Shown: piece after piece, positions 6,190 to 12,680 of the stretch
Position numbering within the stretch: the stretch's first letter is position 1
Layout of the letters: every line of letters begins with the position of its first letter
Position numbers and translations under genes: made by a program
Assembly: GCA_002429615.1 (NCBI GenBank)
Contig: DJAN01000244.1
Location: forward strand, 1 to 12,680
From: Lysobacteraceae bacterium UBA6001
GTDB lineage: Bacteria; Pseudomonadota; Gammaproteobacteria; Xanthomonadales; Xanthomonadaceae
Direction: 5' to 3'
Length of the DNA stretch: 12,680 nt
The notes under the pieces: generated by a model
The model's input: the letters and a program-made list of their open reading frames with translations, nothing else
Database searches by the model: none
Told to the model about the DNA's origin: nothing

Positions 6190-6223
6190 TAAGGGTGCTG
6201 ATACTTATATAAGGGTCCTGATA
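6190..6223. promoter_or_regulatory. Candidate MarR operator between VOC and marR genes
   Basis: Direct repeats TAAGGGTGCTGATA (6190-6203) and TAAGGGTCCTGATA (6210-6223) match in 13 of 14 bases and are spaced exactly 20 bp apart, close to two helical turns. A perfect 10-bp palindrome, CTTATATAAG (6204-6213), lies between and into the second copy. The second copy covers the Shine-Dalgarno AAGGG and first base of the marR-type gene. Binding there could block both divergent genes, which is the usual MarR arrangement. Confidence 0.6.
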
Positions 6224-6672
6224 TGTCAAGCCGAGCCAGTCGGGTGGAAATCGACAATCCCTACGACACCATCGGCTTCGCGTTGAAGCTGGCCCAGCAG
6301 GCGTTGCGCACGCATCTGGACAACGGCCTGCGCGAGATCGGGCTGACCACCCCGCAGTACGCCGCGTTGACGTTTCTCAGGGAGGAACCGGGCGCCTCCA
6401 ACGCCGAACTGGCACGGCGCGGTTTCGTCACGCCGCAGACGATGCAGGCGATCCTGGTGGGACTGGAGCGCGCGGGTTTCATCTCGCGCAGCGCGCATCC
6501 CGAACATGGGCGCGTGCAGTGCACCGAGCTGACCGACGCAGGGCGCGACGTGCTGGGAGCGGCTGCCAAGGTCGTTGCCAACGCGGAAGCTCGTCTACGT
6601 GCGGCGGCAGCGCCGCTCGATCCGAAACAGGTCACCGCGACGTTGCTGAAACTCGCGGAGGCCTTCCGGTGA
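6223..6672 (+). CDS. MarR family transcriptional regulator
   Basis: A 149-residue dimeric winged-helix repressor-type protein. An N-terminal helix (residues 16-40) is followed by the TTPQYAALTFLREEPG helix. The DNA-binding helix-turn-helix is at about 58-85 (NAELARRGFVTPQTMQAILVGLE), and a wing follows around RSAHPEHGRV. The C-terminal dimerisation helices end in LLKLAEAFR. Length is typical for MarR. The ATG at 6223 has AAGGG 7 bases upstream inside the direct repeat, which points to autoregulation. It is divergent from the VOC gene and overlaps the next gene by 4 bp, so it probably controls both sides. The inducer is unknown; MarR proteins often sense phenolic compounds or oxidants. Confidence 0.93.
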   Translation: MSSRASRVEIDNPYDTIGFALKLAQQALRTHLDNGLREIGLTTPQYAALTFLREEPGASNAELARRGFVTPQTMQAILVGLERAGFISRSAHPEHGRVQCTELTDAGRDVLGAAAKVVANAEARLRAAAAPLDPKQVTATLLKLAEAFR

Positions 6673-6983
6673 GCGCGGAACGACAGAAGGTCCCCGCGGT
6701 CCTGCTGCTGGCCCTCTGCGCCGGCTACGTGGCGCTCAGCCTTGCCGTCCATTTCCAGGCAGGCTGGCTGTCGCGGATGGGCATTGGCGTCTTTTTCCTC
6801 GGCCCGACCGTGTTGCTCTCCGCGCCGGGCGCGGACATGAAGGCCTACCTGGTCTACACCGGCTTGCTGGCGGCGTTGCTCGTGCTTGCCGCCATCTTCC
6901 CGCGCCTCAAGGCGCTGGCTGGCGTCCTCTTCATCGCGCTCTGGATGGGCGTGGGCTTCCTGGCTGAGCTGATGTCGGTCTGA
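6669..6983 (+). CDS. Small membrane protein co-transcribed with the MarR regulator
   Basis: A 104-residue hydrophobic protein of unknown function. It starts at GTG 6669, which overlaps the marR-type stop codon as GTGA, a translational-coupling arrangement. Four hydrophobic segments are visible: about residues 9-29 (AVLLLALCAGYVALSLAV), 38-53 (GIGVFFLGPTVLLSA), 58-77 (AYLVYTGLLAALLVLAAIF) and 83-102 (ALAGVLFIALWMGVGFLAEL), with short polar loops. No transporter motif is recognised. A later start in the same frame would lose the first span. The coupling with marR suggests it shares that regulon. Confidence 0.8.
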   Translation: MSAERQKVPAVLLLALCAGYVALSLAVHFQAGWLSRMGIGVFFLGPTVLLSAPGADMKAYLVYTGLLAALLVLAAIFPRLKALAGVLFIALWMGVGFLAELMSV

Positions 6984-7047
6984 CTAGGCAGCGGCACGCC
7001 GAAGCCGCATCATCATCGGCCAGGACAGCCCCAAGGAAGGACACTGC

Positions 7048-7458
7048 ATGTTCCGCTACGTTGCCGCCGCCGCGCTTGCGCTCTCGTTGTCACCCGCCAG
7101 CGCCGCAGAGCACTACGTTCCGCCACCGGCGCCGCAGATCGTCGACGGCACGCCGATCAAGGTCGAGCGGGAGGTCAACGGTTCGCGCCAGATCATCCAC
7201 CTGGCCCGCAGCACACCCGCCGATTTCCGCCAGCTCGTCGGCAACTACATCGTGGACCTCGATTGCGCGGGCACGCTCAACCTGAGCGCCCAGCTCAGCC
7301 CGCGCACGTCACCGCTGGGCTCGGTCAACGAGGAACTCGTGTTCCTGACCCTGCCGGAAGGCCAGGACGCCAGCTGCCTGCTCACGGTCATGGATCGCTC
7401 GCACTATCCCTGGCAGCGGGTGTTCCGGGGCACTATCGGCAGCATTCCCCAGATCTAG
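7048..7458 (+). CDS. Small exported protein of unknown function
   Basis: A 136-residue protein with a clear Sec signal peptide (FRYVAAAALALSLSPASA, cleavage near residue 20 before EHYVPPP). The mature protein is therefore about 116 residues and periplasmic or secreted. It contains two cysteines (in DLDCAGT and DASCLLT) that could be disulfide-linked, and looks beta-rich. I do not recognise a family. AAGGAAGG about 8 bases before the ATG is a strong ribosome-binding site and fixes the start. It lies 64 bp after the membrane protein gene and 34 bp before the DUF1801 gene, so the three could share a transcript. Confidence 0.8.
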   Translation: MFRYVAAAALALSLSPASAAEHYVPPPAPQIVDGTPIKVEREVNGSRQIIHLARSTPADFRQLVGNYIVDLDCAGTLNLSAQLSPRTSPLGSVNEELVFLTLPEGQDASCLLTVMDRSHYPWQRVFRGTIGSIPQI

Positions 7459-7492
7459 GCGCCGCCTGACGCCACGACACGCGAGGTGCACC

Positions 7493-7891
7493 ATGCCGCA
7501 CAAGCCCGTGATATCCGTGGACGCCTATCTCACCACGCTCGATCATCCCCTCAAGGACGTGGTGGTCGAGTTGCGCACGCTGCTGCTGGCGACGCATCCG
7601 GCCATCGGCGAGGAAGTGAAGTGGAATGCGCCCAGCTTCCGCACCCGTGAGCACTTCGCCACGATGCAGCTGCGCCACCCAGGGCTCGTGCAACTGGTCC
7701 TGCATCTTGGGGCCAAGAAGCAGGTGCTGCCACGCGGGGCCATCCAGGACCCCGCGTCGTTGCTGAAATGGCTCGGCGAGGACCGGGCGGTCATCGGCTT
7801 CGACGGGCTCGCCGATCTGCGGGCGAAGGCGCCAGCGCTGCAGGCTATCGTCCGGCAGTGGGTTGCGCATGTGGGTGTGTCAGGCGGCTAG
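7493..7891 (+). CDS. DUF1801 domain protein (YdhG-like fold)
   Basis: A 132-residue cytoplasmic protein with the DUF1801 pattern. An N-terminal helix (VDAYLTTLDHPLKDVVVELRTLL) is followed by the HPAIGEEVKWNAPSF segment (residues 35-49), whose E-x-K/W-x-x-P-x-F core is typical. Beta strands around FATMQLRHPGLVQLVLHLG and a C-terminal helical end follow. Members are small, widespread and biochemically uncharacterised. GAGGT before the ATG supports the start. It is the last plus-strand gene before a hairpin at 7899-7925. Confidence 0.85.
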   Translation: MPHKPVISVDAYLTTLDHPLKDVVVELRTLLLATHPAIGEEVKWNAPSFRTREHFATMQLRHPGLVQLVLHLGAKKQVLPRGAIQDPASLLKWLGEDRAVIGFDGLADLRAKAPALQAIVRQWVAHVGVSGG

Positions 7892-7898
7892 GCGATCA

Positions 7899-7925
7899 TG
7901 GCGATCAACCGTATGGTCATCGCCA
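7899..7925 (+). terminator. Stem-loop after the DUF1801 gene
   Basis: TGGCGAT (7899-7905) pairs with ATCGCCA (7919-7925), and inside this ACC (7908-7910) pairs with GGT (7915-7917) around a GTAT loop. That makes a 10-bp stem with a small internal loop, 7 bp past the stop codon. No T-run follows, so intrinsic termination is possible but not certain. Confidence 0.4.
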
Positions 7926-7991
7926 CAGGGAATTTGGAAACCGGCGCCGGAAGGGGTTTACTGGGGAACGTTTTGCTTCCCGGATCCCCCC

Positions 7992-9533
7992 ATGCGTCGC
8001 ACGCTTCTGCTCACCGGTCTCCTCGTCGCGCTCGCCGGCCTGACGGCATGTGAGCGCGCGGCTTCGCCGCAGGCCGCCGCGCCGGCGGCCACGGATGCAC
8101 CCGCGTCCGCCGCCAAGGAGATCGCCTGGCGCCACGGCGATGTCGACGACGCCTTCGCCGAAGCGCGCGAAAGCGGCAAGCCGGTCCTGCTCTACTGGGG
8201 CGCGGTATGGTGCCCGCCCTGCAACAAGCTCAAGGCCACGTTGTTCAAGGACCCGGCCTTCATCGTGCTCACCGGCAACTTCATCCCGGTCTATCTCGAT
8301 GGCGATTTGCCGGGCGCGCAGGCCTGGGGCGAGGAGTTCGGCGTGCGCGGGTATCCCACGCTGGTCGTGCTGACGCCGGACCGGCAGGAAATCACCCGCC
8401 TGGCCGGTGGCAACGACAGCGCCGCGCTGGTCGATACCTTGAAGCGCGCCGCCAACCGCCGCGCGTCGGTCGCCAGCGTGCTGAAGAACGCACTGTCGAC
8501 GCCGCAGGCCTTGTCCGCCGACGACTGGTCGTCGTTGGCCGACTACGGCTGGGAGGTGGATGCGAACCGCTTGGCGGGCGACCGACCCGCCGCCCAGCTG
8601 CTACGCGAGCTGGCCGCGCACGCGCCCGACGCGGCGTTGCAGCGGCGCTTCACCCTGCGCGCGCTGGCCAGCGAGGACGACAAGGCGAAGCTCGCCCCGG
8701 CCGATCGCGCGGTGCTGACGCAGGTGCTTGCCGACCCGGTCGAGTTCCATGCCAATCAGTCCACGCTGACGTATTCCGGTGCCGATCTGGTCGCGCGCGC
8801 CGCGCAGACGCCGGCCGAGGCGCAGCAGCTGGGCGCGCGCCTGCTGGCCGCGCTGCAGGCTGATGCTGGCGACCGGGCCACGGCGGAAGACCGCCTGGAC
8901 TGGGTGCTGGTCGAGATTGATCTGGCACGCCAGCAGCAGCCGGATGGCCCGTTGCCGGAGCCGCTGGTGGCGAAGACGCGCGCGGCCGTGGCGGCCGTCG
9001 ATGCGGCCTCGCATTCGGCCTACGAGCGCCAGGCCATCATCAGCACGGCGGCCTATGCCCTGCAGCAGGCCGGCGACGACGCCGGCGCCGAAAAGCTGCT
9101 GCTGGACGAGCTGCCGCGCAGCCACACCCCGTACTACTACATGCCTGACCTCGCCGATCTGGCCGAGAAGCGCGGCGACAAGGCCGCCGCGCTCGACTGG
9201 CTGCGCAAAGCCTACGAAGGGGCGCAGGGACCGGCCACGCGGGTGCAGTGGGGCGTGCTGTACGTCGAGGGCCTGGTGCGCCTCACGCCGCAGGATGTGG
9301 CTGGCATCGAGGCGGCCACCGCGCAGGTGGCGGGCGAACTCGGCACCCAGCCGGAGGGCTATCACCAGCGCACCCGGCAGCGCTTCGAGCGGCTGGGCAA
9401 GACCCTGGCCGAATGGAGCCGGACGCATGGCGGCGCACAGACGCTGTCGCGGCTGCAGGCGCGGGTACGTGCGGTATGCGGGGAGAATCCGGTGGCAGGG
9501 AAGAACGACTGCGACAACTGGCTGCAGGGCTGA
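7992..9533 (+). CDS. Thioredoxin-domain lipoprotein with a long helical C-terminal region
   Basis: A 513-residue lipoprotein. The signal peptide ends in lipobox LTAC with Cys20 as the lipidated residue; Glu follows, and there is no Asp at +2, so outer-membrane sorting is likely. An Ala/Pro linker leads to a thioredoxin fold (about 44-150) with the redox pair Cys74-Pro-Pro-Cys77 in GAVWCPPCNKL and the cis-proline in GYPT (Pro122). This is the type seen in thioredoxin_7/DsbD-tail proteins. Residues from about 150 on form a long Ala-rich helical, TPR-like region. Two more cysteines lie at the end (VCGENPV and NDCDNW). The likely role is periplasmic thiol reduction or disulfide handling; the partner is unknown. 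The start at 7992 is chosen for the lipoprotein signal, as the frame is open further upstream. No clear Shine-Dalgarno sequence is seen. Confidence 0.88.
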   Translation: MRRTLLLTGLLVALAGLTACERAASPQAAAPAATDAPASAAKEIAWRHGDVDDAFAEARESGKPVLLYWGAVWCPPCNKLKATLFKDPAFIVLTGNFIPVYLDGDLPGAQAWGEEFGVRGYPTLVVLTPDRQEITRLAGGNDSAALVDTLKRAANRRASVASVLKNALSTPQALSADDWSSLADYGWEVDANRLAGDRPAAQLLRELAAHAPDAALQRRFTLRALASEDDKAKLAPADRAVLTQVLADPVEFHANQSTLTYSGADLVARAAQTPAEAQQLGARLLAALQADAGDRATAEDRLDWVLVEIDLARQQQPDGPLPEPLVAKTRAAVAAVDAASHSAYERQAIISTAAYALQQAGDDAGAEKLLLDELPRSHTPYYYMPDLADLAEKRGDKAAALDWLRKAYEGAQGPATRVQWGVLYVEGLVRLTPQDVAGIEAATAQVAGELGTQPEGYHQRTRQRFERLGKTLAEWSRTHGGAQTLSRLQARVRAVCGENPVAGKNDCDNWLQG

Positions 9534-9575
9534 CCGGCGGCGTTATCAACCCATCCGCGGCCGTCGCTCGCCCGC

Positions 9576-9589
9576 AACGGAATTCCGTT
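9576..9589. promoter_or_regulatory. 14-bp perfect palindrome
   Basis: AACGGAATTCCGTT is a perfect palindrome in the 196-bp gap between the thioredoxin lipoprotein gene and the small membrane protein gene. It could be an operator for the downstream gene, but there is no second copy in the window and no clear promoter beside it. Confidence 0.25.
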
Positions 9590-9729
9590 CCTGTTCGTCG
9601 CCGGCTGCGGCTGAACCGACGCGCGTGTCGGCGCAGTACCATGCGATGCCGAAGCCGAGGAAGTCGGCTCGCCGGAAGCGCGCGCAGTTGGCGCCTTCGC
9701 CAATGACGATGAGCCGAACGAACGGGGGG

Positions 9730-10029
9730 ATGATGCGAAGTTCTGGACGCTTCAGGCAGCTATTGCCTGGCTTGATGGTCGTGCTGCTCTGGATCGCCGC
9801 CGCGGTGTTGCTGCTGTTCGCAGTAGCGGGCTCGGACCTGGCATTCGTTCCCTGCAACGGCGCTTTCCGGCTGGATTCCGCGTTGCCGCGTTGTCGTATA
9901 CCGGTGTACTACTACATGGGCTTCGTGGTCTGCGCGACGGTGGCGGCCAGCATGATGCTGTTCCTGCTCGCGCGTGGAGGTTTGCGTCGTGTTCGAGCGG
10001 CGAGGGCGGGCAGGCGGGCGAGCGAATGA
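9730..10029 (+). CDS. Small two-span membrane protein of unknown function
   Basis: A 99-residue protein with two hydrophobic segments, about residues 12-34 (LPGLMVVLLWIAAAVLLLF and on) and 58-81 (VYYYMGFVVCATVAASMMLF). The loop between them carries Cys42 and Cys55. The C-terminal tail is Arg-rich, so by the positive-inside rule both ends are cytoplasmic and the loop is periplasmic, where the cysteines could form a disulfide. The start is uncertain: ATG codons at 9703, 9709, 9730 and 9733 share the frame. I picked 9730, although the only purine run (GGGGGG, 9724-9729) directly abuts it and fits 9733 no better. No family is recognised. It follows the thioredoxin lipoprotein on the same strand after 196 bp. 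Confidence 0.6.
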   Translation: MMRSSGRFRQLLPGLMVVLLWIAAAVLLLFAVAGSDLAFVPCNGAFRLDSALPRCRIPVYYYMGFVVCATVAASMMLFLLARGGLRRVRAARAGRRASE

Positions 10030-10074
10030 CGCTGCCGTTGTACGTGCGCCTATGAAACCGAAGGCGGCCTATTC

Positions 10075-10091
10075 CCGGGCATGACGCCCGG
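10075..10091. terminator. Stem-loop between convergent genes
   Basis: CCGGGC (10075-10080) and GCCCGG (10086-10091) form a perfect 6-bp GC stem with loop ATGAC. It lies 45 bp past the stop of the plus-strand membrane protein gene and 11 bp past the stop of the minus-strand gene. There is no T-run, so it is a moderate candidate for a shared terminator. Confidence 0.4.
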
Positions 10092-10102
10092 AGACGGCTG
10101 CT

Positions 10103-10588
10103 TCACCACCCCATCGGCGGCGGTTCGCTGGCACGGTACGGGCCTGGGCCGTAGTAGCCGCGGCCGTAGTAGCCCGGGCCGAACACCGGCCCTTCGCTCT
10201 TGCCCACGCTGATGTTCAAGCCGAACGTGTTGGTGTTGCCTTCGTCGGTCGTGTAGTTCTTGGTCAGGTTGACCGTGGCCGCCTGCCAGTTGCTGTTTCC
10301 GCCGCGGCTGGAATAGCCCACGCCCGCGGCCACCGCGCCATGCACCTGCAGCTTGTCGTCCACCACGTCGGCAATGCGGCCATCCGGTGCGCGCGGCACC
10401 GGGCCGGACTTGTCGCCATAGAAGGTGCCCGGCGGGTCGTTCGCGTAGGCCGGGTCGCCGCGGTACTGGATCGGTTCCTTCGGCACGCTCAGGTCGAGCG
10501 AGCGGGCGGCATCGCTGCCACCCTCGCTCTGCGCCAGGGCGGCGCCGGAGACGAACAGGGCGGCGGTCAGGAGGAGGCTGCGCTTCAT
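10103..10588 (-). CDS. Exported protein with Gly/Tyr-rich C-terminus, unknown function
   Basis: A 161-residue protein with a clear Sec signal peptide (MKRSLLLTAALFVSGAALAQ, cleaved after ALA near residue 19). The mature part has a polar region with DGRIADVVDDKLQVHGAVAAGVGYSS and a stretch of alternating polar/hydrophobic residues (NWQAATVNLTKNYTT and GLNISVG) that looks like beta hairpins. The C-terminus is rich in Gly, Tyr and Pro (GPGYYGRGYYGPGPY), encoded by an imperfect DNA repeat at about 10148-10180. The ATG at 10588 is preferred over a GTG at 10597 because it starts the signal peptide exactly. I do not recognise a named family. It is convergent with the membrane protein gene and lies 121 bp after the recQ stop on the same strand. 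Confidence 0.8.
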   Translation of the reverse strand: MKRSLLLTAALFVSGAALAQSEGGSDAARSLDLSVPKEPIQYRGDPAYANDPPGTFYGDKSGPVPRAPDGRIADVVDDKLQVHGAVAAGVGYSSRGGNSNWQAATVNLTKNYTTDEGNTNTFGLNISVGKSEGPVFGPGYYGRGYYGPGPYRASEPPPMGW

Positions 10589-10709
10589 GGTGGACACCCG
10601 CGGGTACGGCCGTATGCGACCTGACTAGGATACTGGCAGTGGCCGCTTGAATGCCTGCTGTCGCGCCCGGGAACTTTCTTGCCAGGGCCGGCACACGCTG
10701 TTCCAGTCG

Positions 10710-12512
<1,803 letters not shown>

Positions 12513-12583
12513 CGTCCTAGGATACCGTGGCGGTCAAGCCGGACCGTCGCGTCGCGGTATCGGGCTTTGCCGGTCGTGGTGGC

Positions 12584-12589
12584 TAGAAT
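12584..12589 (+). promoter_or_regulatory. -10-like box for the right-end gene
   Basis: TAGAAT (5/6 match) lies seven bases before the ATG at 12597, with no Shine-Dalgarno sequence between. Transcription would begin at or next to the ATG, giving a leaderless mRNA. No good -35 is seen at 17 bp. Confidence 0.4.
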
Positions 12590-12596
12590 TGCGCCG

Positions 12597-12680
12597 ATGC
12601 ACCCCCTGGACGCCCTGCTGGCCGAGGCCGAAGGCTTCGCCGACCCCGCGCCCGACGCCGCGCTGTGGCGGCGGCTGGAT
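12597..12680 (+). CDS. N-terminal fragment of an unidentified protein (runs off the window)
   Basis: The first 28 codons of a gene divergent from recQ, 84 bp away. The peptide begins MHPLDALLAEAEGFAD and continues through PAPDAALWRRLD. It is acidic, helical-looking and without a signal peptide. The third codon positions are strongly GC-biased like the surrounding genes, and a -10 box sits just before the ATG, which supports a real start. The fragment is too short to name a function. Confidence 0.6.
   Translation, partial: MHPLDALLAEAEGFADPAPDAALWRRLD

Noticed and set aside
5023..6192. 389-residue plus-strand frame
   Set aside because: It lies opposite the GT51-like and VOC genes, has low-complexity Arg/Gln-rich composition and no recognisable domain. 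It is a shadow produced by GC-biased codons.
8601..9428. 275-residue minus-strand frame opposite the thioredoxin lipoprotein
   Set aside because: It is antisense to a well-supported lipoprotein gene and has no domain or ribosome-binding site.
9546..9857. 103-residue minus-strand frame over the gap and the small membrane protein gene
   Set aside because: It starts inside the plus-strand membrane protein gene, whose hydrophobic segments look real. The peptide shows no family features.

Overview
This is a GC-rich gammaproteobacterial chromosome segment. The order cpoB-queE-queC-tRNA-Lys, the strong third-position GC bias and several apparently leaderless genes point to the Xanthomonadaceae/Lysobacteraceae (Stenotrophomonas, Pseudoxanthomonas, Lysobacter or a relative). 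Genus is inferred, not shown.

Left end (1-2088): the 3' part of cpoB (Tol-Pal system), then queE and queC, two enzymes of the preQ0/queuosine pathway, then an intact tRNA-Lys(UUU). This is a conserved core block.

Island (2058-3239): the 3' end of tRNA-Lys is repeated 1,150 bp downstream (32 bp, one mismatch; 26 bp identical). The DNA between the copies is visibly less GC-rich. It carries a single minus-strand gene for a membrane-anchored protein of unknown function, with its own good promoter and no integrase. This is the best candidate in the window for a little-described system: a tRNA-targeted, non-autonomous single-cargo element, or the remnant of a larger one.

Middle (3240-5145): three plus-strand genes of unknown role: a DUF3885-like protein, a small secreted protein and a 116-residue conserved-looking protein. 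They meet the next block tail to tail.

5146-7891: a minus-strand membrane-anchored protein that looks like a shortened, catalytically dead peptidoglycan glycosyltransferase (GT51) domain, and a VOC/glyoxalase-like protein. The VOC gene is divergent from a marR-type regulator, which overlaps a small membrane protein gene by 4 bp. A 20-bp-spaced direct repeat plus a palindrome between VOC and marR looks like the operator. A secreted 136-residue protein and a DUF1801 protein follow.

7992-10588: a 513-residue lipoprotein with a thioredoxin domain (WCPPC) and a long helical tail, a small two-span membrane protein, and a minus-strand secreted Gly/Tyr-rich protein.

Right end: a full-length recQ helicase on the minus strand and the first 28 codons of a divergent gene. 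I found no CRISPR array, insertion sequence, rRNA or replication origin.
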